In this document: positions 8,456 through 17,136 of the stretch, in pieces
Layout of the letters: the number at the start of each line of letters is the position of its first letter
How positions within the stretch are numbered: position 1 is the first letter of the stretch
Assembly (NCBI GenBank): GCA_018223415.1
Contig: JAGTTQ010000001.1
Coordinates: 3,583,365-3,647,364 of the forward strand
Direction: 5' to 3'
DNA: 64,000 nucleotides
DNA from: Eubacteriaceae bacterium Marseille-Q4139
Lineage (GTDB): Bacteria; Bacillota; Clostridia; Lachnospirales; Lachnospiraceae
Position numbers and translations under genes: made by a program
Notes under the pieces: model-generated
The model's input: only the letters and a program-made list of their open reading frames with translations
What the model was told of the DNA's origin: nothing
Database searches by the model: none

Positions 8456-9352
8456 CTAGGCCGTTTCCCTGGCGGCGCCTTTCATGGCCGTTTCCGTCAG
8501 GCTGCGGACGGTTCTTAAAAGGGAGAGATGCAGGGAGAGCGGAAGCGCATCGACGGTGGCCTCCGGCCGTTTCGTACAGCCGTCCACGCCGCCGGCCGCC
8601 ACCACGCGGCGGAGCATTTCAGCTTCCTCGTCCTCCGACGGCAGCAGGTCTTTCCCGCACATGACGGAGAGGAGAGAGGCGATGCCCCATCCCCACCAGT
8701 TAGAGACGCCGGCTGCCAGAGTAAACATGGCGCTTTCCGACGCACAGATGGACTGGCCGCAGGGGACGTGGGAGCGAATTTCCCGTTCAAAGGCGCCCAT
8801 TCCCATTTCATTCCCGCCGTCTCCGATGGAGATGGTGACGGCGCCGGACTTTCCCGCCTCCGAGAGGAAAAGGGCGGAATCCGTGACCATGTCGTCGATG
8901 ATTTCGCCGCGCATGTTGTGGTAGTGGCCGTCGGCGGCTTTTCCCGGCCGCTCAAGGCTTATAAAGTGGGTGGGGGAGAAATCCCGGATGCAGCTTCTTA
9001 TAAAAGCGTCGGTTCCCGTTTCCGGCAAGACCAAAAGCCCTGCCTTCGGCGCGCGAAAGTCCAAGGCGGCCTTTAAAAGCGGCGCCGAGGCGGCATCGGT
9101 AACGACGAGGGCCTGGCATCCGGCACCTGTCAGGGCCGCCGCCAGGTTCGCGGTTCCGGAGGGGCCGTCGGTTTCGCCGGTGAAGCTGTCTTTTCCCGTC
9201 CGCACCGGGAAGCCGGTAAGCAGCAGGACGCGCTTTGCGCCGCAGAGGGAACCTGCCGTCTCGGCAGCCGGAGAGGGCGGAAGCGAGGCGAGAAGCCCGC
9301 GGTTTCCAAAGTCCTGTTTCATGACGGCGTCCAGTTCTTCATAAAAGTTCAT
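8456..9352 (-). CDS. DUF4392 / glutamate cyclase-like protein
   Basis: A 298-residue protein resembling the DUF4392 family, related to the C-terminal domain of D-glutamate cyclase, which turns D-glutamate into 5-oxo-D-proline. Family-like segments are LLLTGFPV, ETDGPSGTANLAAAL, FISLERPGKAADGHYHNMRG, ISIGDGGNEMGMG and ASESAMFTLAAGVSNWWGWG. The start follows AAGGAG. It is monocistronic and preceded on its own strand by a terminator-like hairpin in the leader. Confidence 0.8.
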   Translation of the reverse strand: MNFYEELDAVMKQDFGNRGLLASLPPSPAAETAGSLCGAKRVLLLTGFPVRTGKDSFTGETDGPSGTANLAAALTGAGCQALVVTDAASAPLLKAALDFRAPKAGLLVLPETGTDAFIRSCIRDFSPTHFISLERPGKAADGHYHNMRGEIIDDMVTDSALFLSEAGKSGAVTISIGDGGNEMGMGAFEREIRSHVPCGQSICASESAMFTLAAGVSNWWGWGIASLLSVMCGKDLLPSEDEEAEMLRRVVAAGGVDGCTKRPEATVDALPLSLHLSLLRTVRSLTETAMKGAARETA

Positions 9353-9390
9353 AAGTATGTTCTCCTTGTCTTTGTGGGAACGGCAAAAAG

Positions 9391-9431
9391 AGCCACGTAT
9401 CCCTCTTAAGGATCCATGGCTCTTATTTATG
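9391..9431 (-). promoter_or_regulatory. Terminator-like hairpin in the leader of the DUF4392 gene
   Basis: On the minus strand AAGAGCCATGGATCC pairs with GGATACGTGGCTCTT and is followed by five T, about 40 nt upstream of the start codon. Another GC-rich hairpin (CGGGACTCCTGCCCGG) lies just upstream. This layout suggests transcription attenuation, but I could not match a known riboswitch or T-box. It could also be a terminator for an unrelated upstream transcript. Confidence 0.5.
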
Positions 9432-9556
9432 GTGGGAACATCCGGGCAGGAGTCCCGATAAATAAAAAAATCCGTATCTGTTTTCCATCCATATATTAAA
9501 AGAAAAGAGCCGGTTTGTCAACCGAAAAATTGCCGCATTTGCCGGCCGGAAATAAG

Positions 9557-9585
9557 TGGAAAAAATGCGGGAAACACGGTATAAT
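9557..9585 (+). promoter_or_regulatory. Putative promoter for the DUF3870 gene
   Basis: A good TATAAT at 9580-9585 with a weak -35 TGGAAA at 9557-9562 (17-bp spacer), 32 bp before the start codon. Confidence 0.5.
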
Positions 9586-9616
9586 AGCCATATCAAAAAA
9601 GCCTGAGAGGTGAGCC

Positions 9617-9934
9617 ATGTACGGAAACGATACGATCCTTGTGGTGGGGCAGGCGAAGCCGAGCCGCGAGGATGCCATTTATAACCTGCACGGGGAATTT
9701 TACATCAGCCTCGTAGTCGAAAAAGAGAGCGGCAGGATCCTGGATGTGGAGTGCAACACGATCCTGTCTGTCACGAGGAATTTCATCGCCTCGATTTTCA
9801 TCGGGAAAAGCCTGCGTACCGATCTTAAGGAGCTGGAGCAGGAGATCCGCTCCCGGTACTTCGCCCTGACGCAAAAACCACTGATTGCCTGCATGAAAGA
9901 TGCCTATAATCGCTACATAATGGCTGTCGGATAA
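9617..9934 (+). CDS. DUF3870 domain protein
   Basis: A 105-residue protein matching the DUF3870 pattern: N-terminal VVGQAKPSREDAIYNLHGEFYISLVVE and ILDVECNTILSVTRNFIASIFIG. The Cys in VECN and the conserved polar residues are typical. The molecular role is unknown to me. It starts with ATG after GAGGTGAG and precedes the peptide transporter operon, from which it is separated by a promoter-like sequence and two hairpins. Confidence 0.8.
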   Translation: MYGNDTILVVGQAKPSREDAIYNLHGEFYISLVVEKESGRILDVECNTILSVTRNFIASIFIGKSLRTDLKELEQEIRSRYFALTQKPLIACMKDAYNRYIMAVG

Positions 9935-9962
9935 AATTTTTCTCATCAGTAAAAGAACATTA

Positions 9963-10102
9963 TTGACAAGATTCGAGTCCTATGATAAAGTGATTCTGCA
10001 AAAATGCACAAAAGCCTGAAGTAAAACCAACTGAATGTCAAACCCCCTGGAAACAGGGGCTATGAATACCCTCCCCCCAATTTTTGATTGGGGGGGGGTA
10101 TT
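9963..10102 (+). promoter_or_regulatory. Promoter and structured leader of the peptide transporter operon
   Basis: TTGACA at 9963-9968 and an extended -10 (TGATAAAGT, hexamer 9986-9991) have 17-bp spacing. The roughly 165-nt leader contains a small hairpin (CCCCTGGAAACAGGGG, 10044-10059) and a second one at 10065-10102 whose arms are C6- and G9-rich (AATACCCTCCCCCC / G9TATT). Either could be a terminator for the upstream gene or an attenuator; no T-run follows the second. Confidence 0.5.
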
Positions 10103-10162
10103 TGCCGGTAATTGGTACTTCATCCTGCGTGCATTGGAAAATATTTTCTACGGGAGGATATG

Positions 10163-11587
10163 ATGAAACTCCAGATTTTAGAAGCCATGAAGAAAATGTA
10201 TCGGCGTCCCCTCTACCGTATATTGATGTTTATTTTGGGACTGCCGACCTTTCTCGTCACGCTGGCTGTCTGGCTGACCCGCAACCTGAGTTCCGGCAAA
10301 AAAGACGCCATCGAAAAGGCAAGGAAGGAACTGATGGAGTCGCTCGAAGCCGACGGCACGGCCGCATCCCTTCGAAAAAAAGCCGAACTCTATCTGAAAA
10401 ACAAGCTGGACTTCTTTGAAAAGAAGATGTCCCCGGATGAGATGAAGCGCCAGGTGGACAAGACGGTAAAAAAAGAGCTGGAAGAGCTTGTGAACCAGCG
10501 TCTTGATGCCGACAAAGAAATCCACGATTGGAAAGAAAAATCTTCTTTCCCCTTCATCCTGGAAGAGCTGCTTGGGAATACCGGACTGTTCGTCCTGTCT
10601 GTCGTGACTTCATTCCCGCTGTATATTTTGGCAGCCATTTATTCCAACCCATACGGAAAATACATCCTGGAACGTCTGATCATGATGATCTTCGTTATCT
10701 TCGGCGTTGTGTTCTTCGTATTCACAATCCTTCACCTTTCCCCGATGGATCCGGCCGTCAACATCCTCGGCGTAACCGCGACTCCGGAACAGGTGGAAAA
10801 CTTCAATAAGATCTACGGCCTGGATCAGCCGTATCTTGTCCAGCTCTTTAACTGGTTCAAGAAGATCCTGACCCTGGATATCGGAAATTCCTATCAGGGC
10901 AACGAAGTCGTTATGGAAGCATTGATGCGGAAGTTCCCCGTAACCTTGCAGCTTACCCTGGCCTCCCTGACAATCGCCATCATCATTGCGATTCCGGCCG
11001 GTATCGTATCTGCTGTAAGACAGTATTCCGGCTTTGACTACGTTTTCATGCTCCTGGCGCTGTTAGGCCTTTCCATCCCGAACTTCTGGCTCGGCCTGAT
11101 CTTAATCTTAAACTTTTCCATCAACCTTGGCTGGCTGCCGGCGACATACTCGCCTACCAACTGGCTGACGCTTATCATGCCTGCCATTGTCCTTGGAACC
11201 TCTCTTGCGGCCAGTGTGGCCCGAATGACCCGCTCGTCCATGCTTGAGGTTATCAGTGCCGACTATATCGTGACGGCGCGCGCAAAGGGTCTCAGCAAGA
11301 AAACGGTGATTTTGAAGCACGCCCTTGGCAACGCCATGATCCCGATTGTAACGGTTATCGGCCTTCAGTTCGGCGGAATGCTCGGCGGCTCTGCCGTTAC
11401 GGAGAAAGTCTTCAACGTAAACGGTATCGGAAGCTACATCGTAGACAAGCAGTTCATCCCGGACATCCCGATTGTCCTGGCCGGCGTGGTCTACGTGGCG
11501 ATCATCATCAGTATCGTAAACCTCCTGGTGGACATCCTGTACGCGTTCTTAGATCCGCGTATCAAGTCCAAGATCAAGAGTCAGTAA
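10163..11587 (+). CDS. Oligopeptide ABC transporter permease, OppB/DppB family, with N-terminal extension
   Basis: One of two membrane subunits of a family-5 peptide importer. I chose ATG 10163, 5 nt after GGAGG; ATG 10160 directly precedes it. The 474-residue protein is much longer than the roughly 310 residues usual for DppB. A membrane segment (about 18-39), a charged coiled-coil-like stretch (about 45-135, rich in Lys/Glu) and another membrane segment (about 148-170) precede the canonical part, which starts near YILERLIMMIFVIFG. The DppB core has the EAA-type loop ARAKGLSKKTVILKHALGNAMIPIVT. First gene of a five-gene operon. Confidence 0.88.
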   Translation: MKLQILEAMKKMYRRPLYRILMFILGLPTFLVTLAVWLTRNLSSGKKDAIEKARKELMESLEADGTAASLRKKAELYLKNKLDFFEKKMSPDEMKRQVDKTVKKELEELVNQRLDADKEIHDWKEKSSFPFILEELLGNTGLFVLSVVTSFPLYILAAIYSNPYGKYILERLIMMIFVIFGVVFFVFTILHLSPMDPAVNILGVTATPEQVENFNKIYGLDQPYLVQLFNWFKKILTLDIGNSYQGNEVVMEALMRKFPVTLQLTLASLTIAIIIAIPAGIVSAVRQYSGFDYVFMLLALLGLSIPNFWLGLILILNFSINLGWLPATYSPTNWLTLIMPAIVLGTSLAASVARMTRSSMLEVISADYIVTARAKGLSKKTVILKHALGNAMIPIVTVIGLQFGGMLGGSAVTEKVFNVNGIGSYIVDKQFIPDIPIVLAGVVYVAIIISIVNLLVDILYAFLDPRIKSKIKSQ

Positions 11588-11597
11588 AGGAGCAGTT

Positions 11598-13106
11598 ATG
11601 GAAAACAAAGACTACATAAAAAGAGAAAGCAGACGCATCCTGAAAAAGTTTCAGGAGGTAAGGGCGACCGGCTTCTCCATGGGCGCCACGTTCATCATTG
11701 CGCTCATTATCCTGTTTAATTCATACAGCCTGAAGACGATGACCTTTAATTCTGCTGTTTTCAGCGCCGGTGTCTTCTACGGGGTAACAGCAGTCCTTCA
11801 GCTCCTTATCTGGCTGAAAATGAAAAAGGATATTGTGGCAAACAAAGAATGTCCGGCAGGAACGAGAAAGCTTGGGATTATCATGATCCTGCTCCTGTTC
11901 ACAGGCAACATTTTCGCCGGCATCGCAGGTTTCCTGACCGTGAAAAAGGAAAAGACTATCGAGTATATTCTTTCTATTTATATGACGCTCATCACAATCT
12001 CGGTGCTTTTCGTTTCCTTAATCAATATTTTCAAGCCTTTCGTTGCCAATACGTTTTTCATCGGCATGGGACTTCTCATCGCTGTGCTTGTATTTGACAT
12101 CGTGTCCATGATCCTGATTTCCAGAATGGTTTCGGGAAAGAACGTGGATCCGAAGTTAAAATGGCTTGGCTATGTCCTGGTCCTTACCTGCGTTACGGGA
12201 AACATCTTCGGCCTGATCCTCGGCCTGATCCTGCTCACCAAGATCAGACGCCGCGGAGAGAAGGGAATCGTTGAGTGGATTGAAGTGATCCGCCGTATTT
12301 TCAGGGACAACATGGCAGCTCTCGGATTTTTCGTCGTAATCTTCCTTCTGAGCGTGTCCATCTGCAGCTACCTGACCTTCGACTACTATGTGGCGACAGA
12401 GAATGATTACAGCGCCCTGCTTTTAAGCCCGAGCATCGTGTACCCCTTCGGTACGGATAACTACGGCCGCTGTGTCTTCACGCGCATCATATTCGGCGCC
12501 AGAATTTCCCTTGTGGTCGGTATGCTGTCCACAGCTATGCCCATCGTCATCGGCGGCGTCCTTGGAGCTGTTACCGGCTTCTATGGCGGAAAGATTGACA
12601 ACGCAATCATGCGTGTCCTTGATATTCTTTACGCTGTTCCCGGCATTTTGCTTGCCATCGCCATCGTGGCGGCTTTCGGAGCAAACACCTTCAACCTGAT
12701 CCTGGCACTGAGCCTTGGAAATGTGCCGGTTTACGCGAGAACCGTCCGCGCCACGGTTATGGGACTTTCCAGCAGTGAGTTCGTGGAGGCGGCGAGAGCC
12801 TGCGGAGCCCGCGACTACATTATTATTTTCAAGCACATTATCCCCAACTCCCTGGCTCCGATCATCGTAAGGGCTACCTTAAGCATCGGCGGTGCAGTTC
12901 TTTCCACCAGCAGCTTAAGCTACTTAGGGTTAGGCGTTGAGCCGCACATCCCGGAATGGGGCAATATCTTAAAGATCGGAAGCGAGTACCTGGAGACCAA
13001 TTCCTACCTGGCAATCTACCCCGGTCTGGCAATCATCGTGCTGGTACTGGCGTTCAACTACTTAGGAGACGGCCTGCGTGACGCATTGGATCCCAAGCTG
13101 AAATAA
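11598..13106 (+). CDS. Oligopeptide ABC transporter permease, OppC/DppC family, with N-terminal extension
   Basis: Second permease of the importer, 502 residues against about 300 for a typical DppC. Residues 1 to about 232 contain roughly six hydrophobic segments unrelated to DppC (for example IMILLLFTGNIFAGIAGFLTV and a similar VLTCVTGNIFGLILGLILL). The canonical domain begins near RRIFRDNMAALGFFVV and includes PFGTDNYGRCVFTRIIFGARISL and the EAA loop ARACGARDYIIIFKHIIPN. The repeated TGNIFxGxxG segments hint at an internal duplication in the extension. Start ATG follows AAGGAG. Confidence 0.88.
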   Translation: MENKDYIKRESRRILKKFQEVRATGFSMGATFIIALIILFNSYSLKTMTFNSAVFSAGVFYGVTAVLQLLIWLKMKKDIVANKECPAGTRKLGIIMILLLFTGNIFAGIAGFLTVKKEKTIEYILSIYMTLITISVLFVSLINIFKPFVANTFFIGMGLLIAVLVFDIVSMILISRMVSGKNVDPKLKWLGYVLVLTCVTGNIFGLILGLILLTKIRRRGEKGIVEWIEVIRRIFRDNMAALGFFVVIFLLSVSICSYLTFDYYVATENDYSALLLSPSIVYPFGTDNYGRCVFTRIIFGARISLVVGMLSTAMPIVIGGVLGAVTGFYGGKIDNAIMRVLDILYAVPGILLAIAIVAAFGANTFNLILALSLGNVPVYARTVRATVMGLSSSEFVEAARACGARDYIIIFKHIIPNSLAPIIVRATLSIGGAVLSTSSLSYLGLGVEPHIPEWGNILKIGSEYLETNSYLAIYPGLAIIVLVLAFNYLGDGLRDALDPKLK

Positions 13107-13121
13107 GGAAGGTAAAGGCAC

Positions 13122-14099
13122 ATGAGCGAAAAAGATACAATTTTGGAAGTGAAGAACCTCCATGTCCACTATGTGACGGATGACGAAGAGGTGAAAGCGG
13201 TCAACGGCATTTCCTTCTCCTTAAACAGGGGCGAAAGCCTTGGCCTTGTGGGCGAGACCGGTGCAGGAAAGACGACGACGGCCCTGTCCATCATGCAGTT
13301 AATTCCGGATCCGCCGGGAATCATCACCGAAGGCGAGATCCTGTTTGAAGGAAAGAACCTGATTTACAATACGGATGCAGAAAACCAGAAAATCCGCGGA
13401 AACGGAATTTCCATGATTTTCCAGGATCCGATGACGGCCTTAAACCCCATCATGACCGTCGGCGACCAGCTTACCGAGGCGCTCATCAGGCACCAGAAGA
13501 TCGGCAAGGCCGAGGCTCAGAAAAAGGTTAAGGAGATGTTAGAGGTCGTAGGCGTAAAATCCGACCGTTTCGACGACTATCCGCATCAGTTTTCCGGCGG
13601 CATGAAGCAGCGTGTGGTTATCACCATGGCGCTTCTCTGCAACCCGGAGGTGTTAATCGCAGACGAGCCGACGACGGCTTTGGACGTTACGATCCAGGCC
13701 CAGGTTCTCGACATCATGATGAACCTGAGAGAGAAGTACAAGATGGCCATGATCTTAATCACGCATGACCTGGGCGTTGTGGCAGAGACGTGTGACCGCG
13801 TTGCCATCGTCTATGCCGGCGAGATTGTGGAGATCGGAACCGTGAAGGACGTTTACCTGCATCCGCTCCATCCCTACACCCGCGGCCTTTTCGACTCGAT
13901 CCCGAAGATCGACGAAGACACGGAACAGCTTATGCCCATCGACGGCATGATGCCCAACATGGCGGATCTTCCGTCCGGCTGCTGCTTCCATCCGCGGTGC
14001 AAGTATGCAAAGCCCATCTGTTCCCAGAAGGTGCCGGAGACTGTCGGCACGAACCACAGATGCAAATGTCATTTCCCGCTGGAGGAGGTTAAAGAATGA
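13122..14099 (+). CDS. Oligopeptide ABC transporter ATP-binding protein, OppD/DppD family
   Basis: A 325-residue ATPase energising peptide uptake from the cytoplasmic face. Walker A is GETGAGKTT, the Q-loop lies in IFQDPMTALNP, the signature is FSGGMKQR, Walker B is VLIADEPTTALDV and the switch His is in ITHDLGVVAE. The C-terminal family extension contains the Cys set CCFHPRCKYAKPIC, which in OppD homologues can bind an Fe-S cluster. It overlaps the next ATPase gene by 4 bp (ATGA). Confidence 0.93.
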   Translation: MSEKDTILEVKNLHVHYVTDDEEVKAVNGISFSLNRGESLGLVGETGAGKTTTALSIMQLIPDPPGIITEGEILFEGKNLIYNTDAENQKIRGNGISMIFQDPMTALNPIMTVGDQLTEALIRHQKIGKAEAQKKVKEMLEVVGVKSDRFDDYPHQFSGGMKQRVVITMALLCNPEVLIADEPTTALDVTIQAQVLDIMMNLREKYKMAMILITHDLGVVAETCDRVAIVYAGEIVEIGTVKDVYLHPLHPYTRGLFDSIPKIDEDTEQLMPIDGMMPNMADLPSGCCFHPRCKYAKPICSQKVPETVGTNHRCKCHFPLEEVKE

Positions 14100-15076
14100 G
14101 CAGCCCATTATTAGAAGTACAGGGATTAAAGAAATTTTTCAACGTGGCAAACGGCGGCGTCCTCCATGCAGTTGACAATGTGTCCTTCACCATCAACGAA
14201 GGCGAGACCCTCGGAATCGTAGGCGAGTCCGGCTGCGGAAAAAGTACCCTTGGCCGTGCCATTTTAAGGCTCCACGAGCCGACGGCAGGCAAGGTCATTT
14301 ATAACGGCATGGATATCACTTCCTTTGACAAGGAAGAGATGCGGAAGATGAGACAGCATATGCAGATCATTTTCCAGGACCCTTACGCCTCCTTAAACCC
14401 CAGGTTTACGATTTCCCAGATCATCGAGGAGCCGTTAAAGCTTCACAAGCTCTATAAGAGCGATGCGGAGCGGAAAAAACGCGTACAGGAGTTAATGGAG
14501 CTGGTTGGCTTAAGCCCGGCCATGGCAAACCTCTATCCCCACGAGTTTGACGGCGGACGGCGCCAGCGTGTCGTTATCGCAAGGGCCCTGTCCATCAACC
14601 CGAAATTCGTAGTCTGTGACGAGCCGGTTTCCGCCCTGGATGTGTCGGTTCAGGCGCAGATCTTAAACCTGATGATGGAGCTTCAGCATAAGCTGGGCCT
14701 GACGTATATTTTCATCTCCCACGACCTGTCCGTTATCAAGCATATCTCCAACGATATCGGAGTTATGTACCTGGGACAGATGATCGAGAAGACGACGAAA
14801 AAGAATATCTTTAACAGGCCTCTTCACCCGTACACGGTGGCGCTCCTTTCGGCAATCCCGTCCACCAATGTGCTGGAGAAGAAGAAAAAGATCATCTTAA
14901 AGGGCGAGATTTCCTCGCCGATCAATCCGAAACCGGGCTGCCGGTTCAGCCCGCGGTGCCCCTTTGCCGAGGATATCTGCCGTCAGGTGAATCCGGAGCT
15001 CAAAGAGGTGGAGGAGAACCACTTTGTAGCATGTCACCGCTGCAAGGAAATGATGAACGGATCTCTGCACTTTTAA
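14096..15076 (+). CDS. Oligopeptide ABC transporter ATP-binding protein, OppF/DppF family
   Basis: The partner ATPase, 326 residues. Walker A is GESGCGKST, the Q-loop lies in IIFQDPYASLNPR, Walker B is FVVCDEPVSALDVS and the switch His is in FISHDLSVIKH. The ABC signature reads FDGGRRQR rather than the usual SGGQRQR, with Asp replacing Ser and Arg replacing Gln. I recall this variant in clostridial OppF proteins, so it may be normal for the clade. The C-terminal Cys block (GCRFSPRCPFAEDIC) is present. Confidence 0.92.
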   Translation: MSSPLLEVQGLKKFFNVANGGVLHAVDNVSFTINEGETLGIVGESGCGKSTLGRAILRLHEPTAGKVIYNGMDITSFDKEEMRKMRQHMQIIFQDPYASLNPRFTISQIIEEPLKLHKLYKSDAERKKRVQELMELVGLSPAMANLYPHEFDGGRRQRVVIARALSINPKFVVCDEPVSALDVSVQAQILNLMMELQHKLGLTYIFISHDLSVIKHISNDIGVMYLGQMIEKTTKKNIFNRPLHPYTVALLSAIPSTNVLEKKKKIILKGEISSPINPKPGCRFSPRCPFAEDICRQVNPELKEVEENHFVACHRCKEMMNGSLHF

Positions 15077-15146
15077 TCAGAAAAGTGCCTGAGACATAGA
15101 GGCGTGCGGCAAAGGCCGCGCAGAAAATGAAAAAAGGAGAAGAAGC

Positions 15147-17000
15147 ATGAAAAAAAGAAGATTGATGGCCCTTTCTCTGGCTGCTGTCATGGCCCTTACG
15201 ACGGCATGCAGCGTGCAGACGAGAGACAGCGCCCAGGGAACCCAGGCTGGCGGAAGCGGCCAGGCGGCAGCAGGAAATACAAGCACCGCAGCAGGCTCCG
15301 CGGATCTGACACTGTTGTTCATGAGCAGCAACGAGGAAGCAGGAAACGTCGTCCGTGACCAGCTTTCCAAGGCAGGCTTCAATGTGAAGTTAAACATGCA
15401 GCCGGATTACTCCAGCTACAAATCCCAGATCGAGGCTGGAAACTATGATATCCAGATCTCCGGCTGGACAACCGTAACCGGTAACCCGGACTATGCCGTA
15501 AGAGCCCTGTTTATCACAGGCGGCGACAGCAATGACCAGCCGCTGTCAGATCCCAAGGTTGACGAGTTAATCAACAAGGCTGCCACCGAGACTCCCGAAG
15601 ACTATGTGGCAACCTACGCCGAACTGGAAAAATACATGGTAGAAGAGCAGGCGTACATCATCCCGCTGTTCCAGAACACCAAGTCCCAGGGTGTATATAC
15701 CAAGAAGGTGGATCCGGATTCCGTAAGAATTTCCAAATCCCGTTCGATGGTATGGGAGACTATCGATTTCTCTGACGGAAGCGACCCGGAGACCGAGACG
15801 CTCATCACGCAGCAGTCCGGCTCTGCCATCACTTCGTTAGACCCGATCAAGGGCAACGACGGTACCATGAACATGTTAAGCACCAACATGTATGTGCGCC
15901 TCGTGAACCTGACCGACGACGATCAGGTTGTTGCTGACGGCTCCCTGTCCTACAACTACTCCATCGCAGAGGGCAACAGCGACTATTACTTCATCTTAAG
16001 AGATGATATCAACTTCGCACGCGTAGAAGACGGCCATGCCGTTGATTCCGGCGTTAAGGTAGCAGGCGAGGACGTTATTTTCTCCCTGAACCGTGCAAAG
16101 AACAAAGATTCCGTACCGAACCATCAGACATACAGCCTTCACGAGCACATCGCCGATGTCCAGATGGTAACGGATATGGCAGAGCTTGAGGGAACCACCG
16201 TTTCCGGCAGCGACATGACCATCCGCGAAGCACTTGAGAACGGCCTTGCAGCACCGATTGCCACACTTGTGGACAACAAGGACAGCGTGGACAATGCGGC
16301 AGGCGCTTACCAGGTTATCAAGGTGACGACCACCGAGCCGTTCCCGCAGGTATTAAACTACCTGGCTCATCAGTCCGCAGGTATCGTGGACAGCGTTGTT
16401 GTGGAAGAAGTGAACTCCACGTATGATGTGGCTACCTACGACGTAAGCAAGGATATCTGCTACGGCGACCAGTCCACCATCACCGAGGGAAGCTCCTACA
16501 ACAATACCTTATCCTGCAGCGGCCCGTATGTTGCAATTAAGAAGAACGACTACGAGATTACCTTCGAGAGAAACCCGGCTTACATGCCTGGAACGGACAA
16601 TTATCCGCATATCAAGAACATTTCCGTGAAGTTTATCGCGGACGCCGACAGCGCTCTTTCCGCTTTGAGAAGCGGCGAGATCCATGTGCTTTATTCCGTT
16701 CCGGAGAAGAGCTATGATATCGTTGAGAACGATGCGAACCTGAGACTTCAGACGCTCCCGTCCAACGGCGTATCCTACATCCGCTTCAACCTTCTGGACG
16801 GCGCACAGACAACGGATGCGACCTTAAGAAAGGCTGTTTCCGCAGCCATCAACCAGGATGAGCTTCTGGCTGTATTTGACGGCACAAGATTCCCGTTATA
16901 CAGCACCTTAAGCCCGATGGTTGACACGGGAAATACCTTCACCTACACGGCAGGCAAATCCCAGGAGCTCTTAAACGAGTATTTAAGCAGCAAGCAGTAA
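15147..17000 (+). CDS. Peptide-binding lipoprotein (SBP family 5) with circularly permuted lobes
   Basis: Extracytoplasmic substrate-binding lipoprotein of the importer, 617 residues. The signal peptide ends in lipobox LTTA-C21, followed by a Ser/Gly/Ala/Gln linker (22-51). Residues 52-208 match the C-terminal lobe of DppA/OppA: LLFMSSNEEAG, a DQLSKAGFNVKL helix/strand, YDIQISGW, then KVDELINKAATET and YIIPLF, ending in a terminal strand WETIDFSD. Residues 216-617 match the N-terminal part of DppA: ETLITQQSGSAITSLDP, FILRDDINFA, VAGEDVIFSLNRAK, YVAIKKNDYEITFERNP, TLRKAVSAAINQDELL. The protein stops at AGKSQELLNEYLSSKQ, exactly where a normal DppA would enter its C-terminal lobe. Confidence 0.88.
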   Translation: MKKRRLMALSLAAVMALTTACSVQTRDSAQGTQAGGSGQAAAGNTSTAAGSADLTLLFMSSNEEAGNVVRDQLSKAGFNVKLNMQPDYSSYKSQIEAGNYDIQISGWTTVTGNPDYAVRALFITGGDSNDQPLSDPKVDELINKAATETPEDYVATYAELEKYMVEEQAYIIPLFQNTKSQGVYTKKVDPDSVRISKSRSMVWETIDFSDGSDPETETLITQQSGSAITSLDPIKGNDGTMNMLSTNMYVRLVNLTDDDQVVADGSLSYNYSIAEGNSDYYFILRDDINFARVEDGHAVDSGVKVAGEDVIFSLNRAKNKDSVPNHQTYSLHEHIADVQMVTDMAELEGTTVSGSDMTIREALENGLAAPIATLVDNKDSVDNAAGAYQVIKVTTTEPFPQVLNYLAHQSAGIVDSVVVEEVNSTYDVATYDVSKDICYGDQSTITEGSSYNNTLSCSGPYVAIKKNDYEITFERNPAYMPGTDNYPHIKNISVKFIADADSALSALRSGEIHVLYSVPEKSYDIVENDANLRLQTLPSNGVSYIRFNLLDGAQTTDATLRKAVSAAINQDELLAVFDGTRFPLYSTLSPMVDTGNTFTYTAGKSQELLNEYLSSKQ

Positions 17001-17013
17001 TCGAAAGAACCAT

Positions 17014-17053
17014 GAGGGGAACAGGACATTTTGTGCCTGTTCCTCTTTTTTTG
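17014..17053 (+). terminator. Rho-independent terminator of the peptide transporter operon
   Basis: AGGGGAACAGGAC and GTGCCTGTTCCTCT form a stem followed by seven T, immediately after the binding-protein gene. Confidence 0.9.
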
Positions 17054-17136
17054 CGGACTTTGCGAACAAAGGGTTGTCTTTTCTGAAACATCATGTTAAA
17101 ACAGAGGAAAAGGATGGAGAACAGGAGGAAAGATTT

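Noticed and set aside
14096..15076. Inactivated OppF ATPase because of the FDGGRRQR signature
   Set aside because: I recall the same variant in other clostridial OppF proteins and all other motifs are intact, so it is probably functional.
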